A stretch of 64,000 nt of DNA. It comes from Arthrobacter sp. TMP15. GTDB taxonomy: Bacteria; Actinomycetota; Actinomycetes; Actinomycetales; Micrococcaceae. The first letter of the stretch is position 1. Every line of letters begins with the position of its first letter. Below, in pieces: positions 35,201 through 42,773 of this stretch. The position numbers were made by a program, and so were the translations under genes. The stretch is taken from contig NZ_CP154262.1 of NCBI RefSeq assembly GCF_039529835.1, positions 1,364,001 to 1,428,000 on the forward strand. The letters run 5' to 3'. The notes under the pieces are model-generated. The model ran no database searches, was not told the origin of the DNA, and saw only the letters and a list, made by a program, of their open reading frames with translations.

Positions 35201-35628
35201 GTGACTACTTGTTTGGTTTACGCCGTGGGGTTGAGCACGCTCTGGATCTGGATAAGGGCGTACGCCTGATCGCGGCACTTGAGACGATCTCTGAGCCGGA
35301 TGAGAAGGGAATGCGCACAGTTGTGTGCAAGCTCAACGGCCAAAGCCGTCCCATCACTGTGCGTGATCGCAGCATCGAAAGCACCGTCAAGGCTGCTGAA
35401 CAGGCTGACGAGAGCGTGCCAGGACAAATCGCTGCACCCTTCGCCGGAGCCGTGAGCGTCATGCTCGTTGTTGGCGATGTGGTTGAGGCTGGCGCGACGG
35501 TTGCCACCATCGAAGCCATGAAAATGGAGGCTTCGATTACTACCCCGGTGGGTGGCACAGTCTCCCGCCTGGCAGTCTCCGGCGTAGCTCAGGTGCAGGG
35601 TGGGGACCTGCTGGTGGTGATCTCCTAA
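32233..35628 (+). CDS. pyc: Pyruvate carboxylase
   Basis: A 1131-residue single-chain biotin enzyme that makes oxaloacetate from pyruvate. The biotin carboxylase domain (1-450) has FSKILVANRGEIAIRAFRA, FAKAVAGGGGRGMRRV and the EMNPRIQVEHTVTE catalytic block. The carboxyltransferase domain (about 520-1000) has DTTFRDAHQSLLATR and DIFRIFDALNDVDQM. The C-terminal biotinyl domain carries the biotinylated lysine K1097 in EAMKMEA. ATG 32233 is preceded by AGGAG; 25 upstream codons are open but do not match the family. It is the anaplerotic partner of the dicarboxylate and glycine genes around it. Confidence 0.96.
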   Translation: MFSKILVANRGEIAIRAFRASYELGAKTVAVYPYEDRTSIHRQKADEAYLIGEEGHPVRAYLDVAEVIRVAKESGADAIYPGYGFLSENPDLAAAAREAGITFVGPPAEVLELTGNKVHALEAARKAGIPVLKSSAPSDDLEFLLGAAAEIGYPIFAKAVAGGGGRGMRRVEKAEDLEEALKAAMREADAAFGDATMFLEQAVLRPRHIEVQILADGEGNVIHLFERDCSLQRRHQKVVEIAPAPNLDENIRKALHSDAVKFAKAMGYVNAGTVEFLVDTVGERAGQHVFIEMNPRIQVEHTVTEEITDVDLVQAQLRIAAGETLADLGLSQDSVHVKGAALQCRITTEDPSNGFRPDVGEITTYRSAGGAGVRLDGGTIYAGAEISPHFDSMLVKLTCRGRDYGAAVSRARRALAEFRIRGVSTNIAFLQAVLADPAFNAGDVATSFIDERPELLNSHVSSDRGTKLLTWLADTTVNKPHGELTALEDPARKLPEVDLDSAPAGTRQQLAELGPEGFAAALRAQTAVAVTDTTFRDAHQSLLATRVRTRDLLAPGPAVSVLTPALLSVEAWGGATYDVSLRFLGEDPWQRLEQLRVALPNVCLQMLLRGRNTVGYTPYPSEVTDAFVQEAASSGIDIFRIFDALNDVDQMEPAIRAVRATGTAVAEVALCYTGDLLDPAEKIYTLDYYVELAQRIVDAGAHILAIKDMAGVLRPAAAAKLVTALRERFELPVHLHTHDTAGGQLATLMAAINAGVDAVDVASAALAGTTSQPSASALVAALAHTERDTGIDLAAISSLEPYWEAVRRLYSPFESGLTAPTGRVYQHEIPGGQLSNLRQQAIALGLGERFEEIEDMYTAADKILGHLVKVTPSSKVVGDLALHLVGIKADPADFQENPENYDIPDSVVGFLGGELGTPPGGWPEPFRTKALQGRTLTDRMGVLSPADSAELAGDSATRRAALNRLLFAGPTKAFEAVREAYGDVSVLDTRDYLFGLRRGVEHALDLDKGVRLIAALETISEPDEKGMRTVVCKLNGQSRPITVRDRSIESTVKAAEQADESVPGQIAAPFAGAVSVMLVVGDVVEAGATVATIEAMKMEASITTPVGGTVSRLAVSGVAQVQGGDLLVVIS

Positions 35629-35664
35629 CAGCACATGGCGGCTCCGGCTCCATTAACTAAAGAG

Positions 35665-35758
35665 GGCGGCGCCGGCTCCCTCGCGGACGCTAAGATTTCC
35701 TCGGCCGCTGGGCGACCTTGAAAATCCATCCCCGCTCCGGGAGCCGGCGCCGCCTTTT
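35665..35758. terminator. Long-armed inverted repeat between pyc and the acyl-CoA ligase gene
   Basis: GGCGGCGCCGGCTCCC (35665-35680) pairs perfectly with GGGAGCCGGCGCCGCC (35739-35754) across a 58-base loop, followed by TTTTGG. It lies between convergent genes, so it may terminate both transcripts. The loop is much longer than in a normal intrinsic terminator. Confidence 0.6.
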
Positions 35759-35778
35759 GGCTGCGCGGCTGCCTGGCT

Positions 35779-37593
35779 TTAGGCGGGTTTCTTGCTCAGG
35801 TAGATCTCTTCTACCACTGCATCGAAGTCCTTCATAACCTGGGCTCTCTTTACCTTCAACGATGGGGTTAGGTGGCCCGAAGTTTCGGTAAAGTCCGAAT
35901 CGACAATCCTGAACTGCTTGATAGCCTCAGCGGAAGACACCGAAGCGTTAGCCCTGTTGACGGCCGCCTGCACTGCCGCAATGACTGTAGAGTGCTTGGC
36001 TGCCTCGGCTACCGTAATTCCTGTGGGCAGTCCGTGTGCCTTGCCCCACTGAGCCAGCGCGTCCTCATCGATGGTCACAATGGCTGCGATGAACGGACGC
36101 TGATCGCCAATGACAACGCACTGCGAGACGATGGCGTCTGCACGGATCTGATCTTCCAGCAGGGCCGGAACAACATTCTTGCCACCGGAGGTGACAATGA
36201 TTTCCTTCTTGCGACCAGTGATCTTAAGGAAGCCCTGATCGTCGAGCTCTCCGACGTCGCCTGTTCGGAACCAGCCGTCGATGAAGTTCTCAGCCGTCAG
36301 GTCCTCGCGACCAAAGTAGCCTTTCATCACGCAAACACCTTTGGCGAGAATTTCGCCGTCGTCCGCGATTTTTATCGCATTCCCTGGCAGGGGAGCGCCC
36401 ACAGTACCGATTCTGATACGCTCGGGCCGATTAACTGTGATGGGGGCTGTTGTTTCGGTCAGACCATACCCTTCGAGGATCTGCAAACCAATACCTTGGA
36501 AGAAGTGGCCCAGGCGTTCGCCCAGGGGACCACCGCCGGAAACAGCGTGCCGGACGTTCCCGCCCATAGCATTGCGGAGTTTGACGTAGACGAGCTTGTC
36601 AAACACGAAGTGCTTGGCCTTCAGGCCCAGGGACACTTTGCCGTCTTGGGTAGCGCGCGAGTATTCGATTGCTGTTTTGGCGGCTGCTGCAAAGATTTTG
36701 CCCTTGCCTTCGCCTTCAGCCTTGAGCGCTGCTGAGTTATAAACCTTTTCAAACACGCGAGGCACGGCAAGAATAAACGTTGGCTTGTAGCTTTGGAGGT
36801 CCTCGAGCAGGTGCTTAATGTCTGGGGTATGTCCAACCTTGGCGCCGCCAGCAACAGCCAAAACGGATATGTAGCGTGCAAAGACATGGGCTAGGGGCAG
36901 GAACATGATTGTTTGCGAGCCCGGCACAACCACGCTGTGACCTAGCACAGAGAGAGCGTTCTCACTGAGTTCCACAAAGTTGTGGTGTGTGAGCATGCAC
37001 CCTTTGGGTCGGCCTGTGGTGCCGGAAGTGTAGATAATCGTGGCTACATCATCCAAGCCGTTCGCCGTGCGGGCAGCCTCGAGGGTGTCCGCACCGACAT
37101 CCTTACCAGCTTCCCTCAACACGTCCAAGCCATCGCCTTCGAGCTGCCAGACCTGGGTGAGGGTGGTGAGGCTCTCATTGTGCACTGCTTGAGAGATGAT
37201 TTTCTCGTGGGATCCGGTTTCAGCAAAAACGGCTACTGCCTCGGAGTCGCCTAGGTTCCAGGCCACCTGCGACGGGGAGGATGTTTCATAGATCGGCACG
37301 GAGACAGCTCCCGCAAACCAAATGGCGAAGTCAACCAGTGTCCACTCATAGCGGGTACGCGCCATGATCCCTACTCGATCTCCCACTTTGATACCGGAAG
37401 CAATCATGCCTTTGGCAATGGCGCTGACGTCGGCTTGGAATTCTTTGGCTGACACGTCAACCCAAACATTGTCAGCATTGCGTTTGGAAAAAAGTGCGGG
37501 GTTGGTAGCCAACTTTGCTTGCCGGAGCACAAAATCGGTGGTGTTCATGGTCCGTGGACTAACTACCTTGGCCGGAACGGAAATCTCTTGCAC
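35779..37593 (-). CDS. Long-chain fatty acid--CoA ligase (FadD15-like)
   Basis: A 604-residue AMP-forming ligase. The P-loop-like motif is IIYTSGTTGRPKGCMLTH, followed by FLPLAHVFAR, GYGLTETTAPITVN, GWFRTGDVGELD and GRKKEIIVTSGGKNV, all features of the long-chain acyl-CoA synthetase class with the 600-residue length of FadD15. GTG 37593 is preceded by AAAGGAG. The neighbourhood (acyltransferase, DAHP synthase, pknL) matches that of fadD15 in mycobacteria. A palindrome of the same form as the one before the acyl-CoA dehydrogenase gene lies 82-95 bases upstream, suggesting shared fatty-acid control. Confidence 0.9.
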   Translation of the reverse strand: MQEISVPAKVVSPRTMNTTDFVLRQAKLATNPALFSKRNADNVWVDVSAKEFQADVSAIAKGMIASGIKVGDRVGIMARTRYEWTLVDFAIWFAGAVSVPIYETSSPSQVAWNLGDSEAVAVFAETGSHEKIISQAVHNESLTTLTQVWQLEGDGLDVLREAGKDVGADTLEAARTANGLDDVATIIYTSGTTGRPKGCMLTHHNFVELSENALSVLGHSVVVPGSQTIMFLPLAHVFARYISVLAVAGGAKVGHTPDIKHLLEDLQSYKPTFILAVPRVFEKVYNSAALKAEGEGKGKIFAAAAKTAIEYSRATQDGKVSLGLKAKHFVFDKLVYVKLRNAMGGNVRHAVSGGGPLGERLGHFFQGIGLQILEGYGLTETTAPITVNRPERIRIGTVGAPLPGNAIKIADDGEILAKGVCVMKGYFGREDLTAENFIDGWFRTGDVGELDDQGFLKITGRKKEIIVTSGGKNVVPALLEDQIRADAIVSQCVVIGDQRPFIAAIVTIDEDALAQWGKAHGLPTGITVAEAAKHSTVIAAVQAAVNRANASVSSAEAIKQFRIVDSDFTETSGHLTPSLKVKRAQVMKDFDAVVEEIYLSKKPA

Positions 37594-37673
37594 AATAGCT
37601 CCTTTGATAAGTGGGCCTGCGATCTAGTTGCTTTACTCTATCCGCCAAGTACGTGATTCGCCCCGAACGCGAT

Positions 37674-37689
37674 GTTACCCGTTGGTAAC
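37674..37689. promoter_or_regulatory. Palindrome GTTACC-N4-GGTAAC before the acyl-CoA ligase and glucokinase genes
   Basis: Six-base perfect arms around CGTT in the gap between the divergent ligase (start 37593) and ROK kinase (start 37757). The inner form TTACC-N4-GGTAA matches the palindrome before the acyl-CoA dehydrogenase (21033-21046) except for one base per arm. Confidence 0.5.
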
Positions 37690-37756
37690 TTTATGTTGTT
37701 CAGCTCACACTTTCAATGTGGCGTGGACGGCGTATATAGCTGACTAGAATTATGGG

Positions 37757-38788
37757 ATGTTCCCGCCACCGCCTAACAATGGACCCGATTCATCCGGCTG
37801 CATCAACCAGCCTCCAAAGACACGAACCCCGTTAGCGCTCGGGATCGACATTGGTGGCACAAAAGTGGCTGCCGGTGTGGTTGACAGCAACGGCGTCATC
37901 CTTGAAGAACTCAGGCGCTGCACTCCCGGCCGTGACGCACGGGCAGTGGAGGCTGTGATTGTGGAATTAGTCCATGAGCTAGGTGCAAGGTACGAGTTTG
38001 CATCGGTTGGCATCGGAGCCGCGGGGTGGATGGACTTGGCAGGAACCAAGGTTGTCTTCAGCCCCCACCTTGCCTGGCGTGATGAGCCATTGCGGGACAC
38101 CCTGGAGACCTTGCTTCAGCGCCCGGTTGTCCTAACGAACGACGCAGATGCTGCTGCTTGGGCGGAATGGCGGTTTGGTGCCGGACGCGGCCACGACAGG
38201 CTGCTTATGTTGACGCTGGGGACAGGAATTGGTGGGGCGTTGATGATCAACGGCCGGGTTGAACGCGGCAGTTTTGGTATGGCTGGTGAGTTTGGGCATC
38301 AAATCATCATGCCCGGTGGGCACCGTTGCGAATGTGGCAACCGAGGATGTTGGGAGCAGTATGCTTCAGGTAATGCACTGGGGCGAGAAGGCCGCGAACT
38401 GGCTAGAAAGCACTCGCCCATGGCGGCGGGTCTGCTTGCGGCAACCCACGGCCGCCCCAAGGAGATCACAGGCAATGTTGTCACCGAACTAGCCTTGGCT
38501 GGCGAAGCCACTGCCCAAGAACTGGTGGCAGAAGTGGGTGACTGGCTGGGTTTGGGAATAGCGAATCTGGCGGCTGCCCTTGACCCAGCAATTTTTATCA
38601 TCGGTGGCGGTCTCAGCGCCGCCGGTGACCTCCTGCTTGAGCCCGCGCGTCGGGCTTTTTCACGGAATCTAACAGGACGAGGCTACCGCCAAGAAGCGCT
38701 GATCACGGTGGGCCAGTTGGGCCCATCAGCGGGCTTGATCGGCGCCGCGGACCTGGCACGGGTTCGGGGTCATGAAAACACTAGGTAG
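37757..38788 (+). CDS. glk: ROK-family glucokinase
   Basis: A 343-residue sugar kinase. The ATP-binding GIDIGGTKVAAGVVD is at residues 29-43, the sugar-binding and catalytic region includes LTNDADAAAWAEW (catalytic Asp in NDAD) and GEFGHQ, and the zinc-binding ROK motif is CECGNRGCWEQYASG. It phosphorylates glucose, the main route for non-PTS sugars; no helix-turn-helix is present, so it is an enzyme and not a NagC-type repressor. About 25 Pro-rich residues precede the fold. ATG 37757 is the first start after the intergenic palindrome. Confidence 0.87.
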   Translation: MFPPPPNNGPDSSGCINQPPKTRTPLALGIDIGGTKVAAGVVDSNGVILEELRRCTPGRDARAVEAVIVELVHELGARYEFASVGIGAAGWMDLAGTKVVFSPHLAWRDEPLRDTLETLLQRPVVLTNDADAAAWAEWRFGAGRGHDRLLMLTLGTGIGGALMINGRVERGSFGMAGEFGHQIIMPGGHRCECGNRGCWEQYASGNALGREGRELARKHSPMAAGLLAATHGRPKEITGNVVTELALAGEATAQELVAEVGDWLGLGIANLAAALDPAIFIIGGGLSAAGDLLLEPARRAFSRNLTGRGYRQEALITVGQLGPSAGLIGAADLARVRGHENTR

Positions 38789-38811
38789 TGATAACCCGGG
38801 GTCTGGAAAAC

Positions 38812-39384
38812 CTATACGACGGCGCCGTCGCCGCTGTCATGGTCCCGGTGATCGGGCAGACGGAACAATAGGTAGCCCGTGCCCGCCAGAAATGCCACGA
38901 TGACGCCAAAGATAAATGTCATGGGTATTGATCGCCAAAAAATTGCCGAGAAGACAAGGAACAGTGGGCCACCTGCCGCACCAATCCAGGCAAGCATAAG
39001 GGCTGGTTCGGTATTGCGCAGGCTGGGTAGTTCTTCCGGCACAAACTCTTCTTCGCCGTCGTCACTAAGGTAATCTCGGGGGCCAAAAGTGGTGACGTCA
39101 TTGGCAGTTCCAGAGTGTTCAGCAAGTTCCTCGGGGCTGGCTTCGTGAGGTGCAGGCTCCGATTCGCGCTGCCAAACACCCAATGGGTCAAAGTCAACGA
39201 CCCCCTTAGATTCTGATTCTTGATCGTCCGCTGGGTCCTGGTCTGTGGCTAATTCCTGGCTCAGGGAATGGGGCGCGTCCATGAACGCGTCATTGCCTGA
39301 TTCGAGGCGGGAGACAAGATCCAGCCACACTTCCTCGTCATTACCGCCGGTGTGCGGGGTATCCGCGCCAGGGTCAGATTGCAT
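38812..39384 (-). CDS. Acidic membrane protein of unknown function
   Basis: A 190-residue protein without a recognised domain. The first 125 residues are very acidic and hydrophilic (GVVDFDPLGVWQRESEP, DDGEEEFVPEELPS), followed by two hydrophobic spans (about 128-148 and 152-174, with APALMLAWIGAAGGPLFLV-like character) and a short charged tail ending in a His/Asp-rich stretch. The topology is probably N-in with both ends cytoplasmic. It overlaps the esterase gene upstream by 11 bases, so it is co-translated with it. Similar hypothetical proteins occur at this place in Arthrobacter relatives. Confidence 0.7.
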   Translation of the reverse strand: MQSDPGADTPHTGGNDEEVWLDLVSRLESGNDAFMDAPHSLSQELATDQDPADDQESESKGVVDFDPLGVWQRESEPAPHEASPEELAEHSGTANDVTTFGPRDYLSDDGEEEFVPEELPSLRNTEPALMLAWIGAAGGPLFLVFSAIFWRSIPMTFIFGVIVAFLAGTGYLLFRLPDHRDHDSGDGAVV

Positions 39385-40117
39385 GAAGATTCCTTCGGAA
39401 GAAGTCTGCAGACTGGGAAAAGATCAGGGGGGCATCGTTGTCCATTGTGGCTACATGGTAACTGTTTTCCAGCGGAATAACCTTTACGTCAGTGCTGGAG
39501 ACCTTTTGCTTCAGGAGCTCAAGGCTGGAATCTGGAACAACGTTATCCACTGTTGAGCGGAACACCAGGGTTGGTGCTGTGACGCGGGGGAGAAGTTCGA
39601 TGGTGTTCTGGAAAAGTTGCGAGAGCTGATGGACAGCCGCCACCGGCGTACGGGTGTATGCCCCCTCGCTGACGCCCTGTAGTTTCATGTCATCGCCAAT
39701 GGCTGGCACACTCTTGAGCACATATTTCAGCAAACCGGAGTATTTCGCTCTGTTGTCATTAAACGTCAGACCTGGATTCACTACTACCACTCCTGCCACA
39801 GGATGCAGTGCAGCCACACGCAGCGCTAGAGCCCCGCCCATAGACAGGCCCGCCACGAAAACGGTGTCACAGCGAGCAGCAAGTTCCAGATAGGCAGCCT
39901 CAAAATCGCGGTACCAATGCTGCCACGGGGTTTTGGCCAATTCCTGCCATGACGTGCCGTGGCCTGCCAGCAGCGGCATGTTCACGGCGAATCCTGTGTC
40001 TGCCAGGTACTCGCTCCAGCCCCGCATGCTGATAGGTGAGCCGGTGAAACCGTGGCATACCGCCACGCCAATTTTTGAATAATCCCCATGACCTGGAGAT
40101 CGGAACGACTGTGCCAT
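39374..40117 (-). CDS. Alpha/beta-hydrolase, carboxylesterase or monoacylglycerol lipase type
   Basis: A 247-residue hydrolase. VCHGFTGSPISMRGW (oxyanion-hole HGFTG), the nucleophile elbow VAGLSMGGALALR, an acid in STVDNVVP and the catalytic histidine in NSYHVATMD form the Est30-like set. It likely cleaves short-chain esters or monoacylglycerols in the cytoplasm. The downstream gene encodes an acidic membrane protein that overlaps it. The nearby acyl-CoA ligase and PlsC suggest a lipid-related job, but substrate cannot be read from sequence. Confidence 0.87.
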   Translation of the reverse strand: MAQSFRSPGHGDYSKIGVAVCHGFTGSPISMRGWSEYLADTGFAVNMPLLAGHGTSWQELAKTPWQHWYRDFEAAYLELAARCDTVFVAGLSMGGALALRVAALHPVAGVVVVNPGLTFNDNRAKYSGLLKYVLKSVPAIGDDMKLQGVSEGAYTRTPVAAVHQLSQLFQNTIELLPRVTAPTLVFRSTVDNVVPDSSLELLKQKVSSTDVKVIPLENSYHVATMDNDAPLIFSQSADFFRRNLHAI

Positions 40118-40264
40118 TGAGGCTGACTCCTTTCCTTCCCGGTAACTGAGGCCGGGGAACGCTTTTTATGGTGACGCGGCCGTGCTGAGGCGATTTTGTG
40201 CCGCTTTCACTAGACTACTGTTGATACGTCCGTTGTGGGGTAGCGCAATGGACCCGGGTCGCTT

Positions 40265-40304
40265 GTAACCGGCAGAGCCAGAGCGTAACCGGCAGAGTCA
40301 GAGG
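40265..40304 (+). repeat. 20-bp tandem duplication in the plsC leader
   Basis: GTAACCGGCAGAGCCAGAGC is followed directly by GTAACCGGCAGAGTCAGAGG (two differences). The second copy supplies the start of the AGGAGG ribosome site for the gene at 40317, so the duplication lies in its translation-initiation region. Confidence 0.85.
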
Positions 40305-40316
40305 AGGAACACCACC

Positions 40317-41192
40317 GTGATCTATTGGGTACTAAAGAAAATATTCCTCGGCCCCGTTTTGAAGGTGCTGTTCCGGCCCTGGACGAAGGGTCTGGATAAC
40401 TTGCCTCTTGAGGGGCCCGCAGTGCTGGCCAGTAACCATCTTTCGTTTTCAGATTCCATCTTTATGCCGCTGATGGTGCCACGGCCGGTGGTGTTTCTGG
40501 CAAAGAGTGACTACTTTACTGGTCGTGGCATCAAAGGACGCCTAACAGCAGCCTTTTTTAAACTCACAAATCAGCTGCCTATGGACCGTTCAGGTGGGGC
40601 GGCATCGGCGGATTCCTTGCAAACTGGTGTTGATGTGCTCAACGGTGGCGGCTTGCTGGGGATATATCCCGAAGGTACCCGTAGCCACGATGGCCGCCTT
40701 TACCGGGGAAAAGTGGGAGTAGCTAAGTTGATACTGACTGCCAACGTGCCCGTGATCCCCGTTGCCATGATTGGCACTGACAAGGTTCAGCCCATTGGGC
40801 GCCGGATTCCCACGATTCGACGCCTTGGCGTGATTTTTGGGGAGCCTATGGATTTCAGCAGGTACCAGGGAATGTCGGATGACAGATTTGTGCAACGTTC
40901 TGTCACCGATGAGATCATGTACGAACTCATGAGGCTTTCCGGACAGGAATATGTTGATTCCTATGCCACGACTGTCAAGGATAAACTTGCTACCGAGAAG
41001 GCAATCAAGGCCGTACCTGCCAAAGTAGCCCAAGCCGCAAAAAATGCTGGTGACGCAGTGAGACTGGGAGCAGCTTCTGCTGTGTTGCCGGGGACGGTAA
41101 CAGTGATCGGCACTAAAAAAGCCAAGCCCACCCCGGAGCCTGCAACCGTTGAAGAAACTACCGACCCCGATGCGGATCCTACCGAAAAATGA
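40317..41192 (+). CDS. 1-acylglycerol-3-phosphate O-acyltransferase (PlsC family), second copy
   Basis: A 291-residue acyltransferase. The catalytic NHLSFSD (HX4D), LPMDRSG and YPEGTRSHDGRLYRGKVGVAKL, with substrate glycines, are intact. A hydrophobic N-terminus (IYWVLKKIFLGPVLKVLF) can associate with the membrane. The C-terminal 75 residues are Lys/Ala-rich and then acidic (EETTDPDADPTEK) and lie outside the fold. GTG 40317 follows AGGAGG. The gene order plsC-like then class II DAHP synthase then pknL is found in mycobacteria (Rv2182c to Rv2176), where the homologue is a lipid acyltransferase. Confidence 0.87.
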   Translation: MIYWVLKKIFLGPVLKVLFRPWTKGLDNLPLEGPAVLASNHLSFSDSIFMPLMVPRPVVFLAKSDYFTGRGIKGRLTAAFFKLTNQLPMDRSGGAASADSLQTGVDVLNGGGLLGIYPEGTRSHDGRLYRGKVGVAKLILTANVPVIPVAMIGTDKVQPIGRRIPTIRRLGVIFGEPMDFSRYQGMSDDRFVQRSVTDEIMYELMRLSGQEYVDSYATTVKDKLATEKAIKAVPAKVAQAAKNAGDAVRLGAASAVLPGTVTVIGTKKAKPTPEPATVEETTDPDADPTEK

Positions 41193-41289
41193 GGCGTCCA
41201 AGGCCCGCTCAATAGCGCTGGTAAAAGCGTCGGCATCTCATGAAGCGGACTGGTTGGTGGCGTGCGCTCGGGCGGGATAGGCTTAAGCG

Positions 41290-42687
41290 GTGAACGATCT
41301 AACATACACTGCCTCGCAAGACCCCATTGCTACAACGCCCGTCCCTGGGGCGGCTGTTTATCCGGGGCTTGACAGCTGGCGTGAGCTGCCCATCGCGCAG
41401 CAGCCTACATGGGCAAAGGACCCCCACTTCGCGGCTACCGTGAAGGAACTTTCCTCCGTGCCGCCGCTGGTGTTTGCTGGCGAAGTTGATGTCCTGCGTT
41501 CACGTCTGGCCAAGGCCGCTCAAGGTGAGGCGTTCCTTCTCCAAGGTGGAGACTGTGCTGAAACCTTCGAGGCTGCAACGGCCGATAAGATCAGTGCACG
41601 GGTAAAGACAATTTTGCAGATGGCCGTGGTACTTACCTATGGGGCACAGCTTCCCGTCATCAAGATGGGGCGTATGGCGGGTCAATTCGCCAAACCGCGT
41701 TCCTCCAACGATGAAACGCGTGACGGGGTGACGTTGCCTGCTTACCGCGGCGACATCGTCAACGGTTTCGAATTCACCCCTGAGTCCCGGCGGCATGACC
41801 CAGCACGCATGCTCAAGGCGTACCATACCTCGGCCTCAACGCTGAACCTCATCCGGGCGTTCACGCAGGGTGGATTCGCGGATCTGCGCAGCGTGCACGA
41901 ATGGAACCGCGGTTTCACCTCCAACCCGGCGCACAGCCGTTATGAGCGCTTGGCCAAGGATATCGACAGCGCCATTAAGTTCATGACCTCCTGCGGTGCG
42001 GACTTTGAAGCACTCAAGACAGTGGAGTTCTTCGCCAGTCACGAGGCACTGCTACTTGACTATGAGCGGGCGTTGACACGCATTGACTCACGCACAGGGC
42101 TGCCTTACGACACATCCGCCCACTTCTTGTGGATCGGCGAGCGTACCCGGGATCTGGATTCGGCCCACGTCGATTTTCTTTCTCGAGTCCGCAACCCCAT
42201 TGGTGTCAAACTTGGCCCCACCACAACTTCAGATGATGCGCTGCGCCTCATCGAGAAGCTGGATCCCAACCGCGAACCTGGACGCCTGACATTCATCACT
42301 CGGATGGGTGCTACAAATATCCGTGAGAAGCTACCGAACCTGGTTGAAAAGGTGACAGCTTCCGGAGCTCAAGTCCTCTGGGTCACCGATCCGATGCACG
42401 GCAACACTGTCACCTCGCCCAACGGGTACAAAACCCGCAACTTTGACGACGTCATTGATGAAGTACGCGGTTTCTTTGAAGTTCATGAGGCCCAGGGCAC
42501 CTTCCCCGGTGGTCTGCATGTGGAGATGACAGGGGATGACGTAGCGGAGTGCCTTGGTGGCGCGGATCCCATTGACCAGGAAGCTTTCCTCACCGGCTAT
42601 GAGTCGGTGTGTGATCCACGCTTGAACCATAAGCAATCACTTGAAATGGCGTTCCTAGTCTCCGAGGCTCTACGCAAGTCCAAGTAA
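41290..42687 (+). CDS. aroG: Class II 3-deoxy-7-phosphoheptulonate (DAHP) synthase
   Basis: A 465-residue plant/actinobacterial-type (AroA-II) enzyme that condenses phosphoenolpyruvate and erythrose 4-phosphate, the entry to the shikimate pathway. FLLQGGDCAETFEA, KMGRMAGQFAKPRS, GDIVNGF, HFLWIGERTRDLDSAHVDF and DPMHGNT with GGLHVEMTGDDV are the substrate- and metal-binding blocks of class II enzymes. It shares no sequence with class I AroF/G/H. GTG 41290 is the start. The gene is followed by a strong terminator facing convergent pknL. Together with tyrA in the window it serves aromatic amino acid synthesis. Confidence 0.95.
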   Translation: MNDLTYTASQDPIATTPVPGAAVYPGLDSWRELPIAQQPTWAKDPHFAATVKELSSVPPLVFAGEVDVLRSRLAKAAQGEAFLLQGGDCAETFEAATADKISARVKTILQMAVVLTYGAQLPVIKMGRMAGQFAKPRSSNDETRDGVTLPAYRGDIVNGFEFTPESRRHDPARMLKAYHTSASTLNLIRAFTQGGFADLRSVHEWNRGFTSNPAHSRYERLAKDIDSAIKFMTSCGADFEALKTVEFFASHEALLLDYERALTRIDSRTGLPYDTSAHFLWIGERTRDLDSAHVDFLSRVRNPIGVKLGPTTTSDDALRLIEKLDPNREPGRLTFITRMGATNIREKLPNLVEKVTASGAQVLWVTDPMHGNTVTSPNGYKTRNFDDVIDEVRGFFEVHEAQGTFPGGLHVEMTGDDVAECLGGADPIDQEAFLTGYESVCDPRLNHKQSLEMAFLVSEALRKSK

Positions 42688-42718
42688 TTTATTGCAAAAA
42701 ATCAATACATGACAAAAA

Positions 42719-42760
42719 TGCCGGCCTCACCTTGTAAAAAAGGTGGGGGCCGGCAGTTTT
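42719..42760. terminator. Terminator between aroG and pknL
   Basis: TGCCGGCCTCACCTT (42719-42733) pairs with AAGGTGGGGGCCGGCA (42740-42755), about 15 bp with one bulged G, followed by GTTTTC on the plus strand and preceded by CAAAAA, so it can act on both convergent transcripts. Confidence 0.85.
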
Positions 42761-42773
42761 CTCTTGCGGAGAG

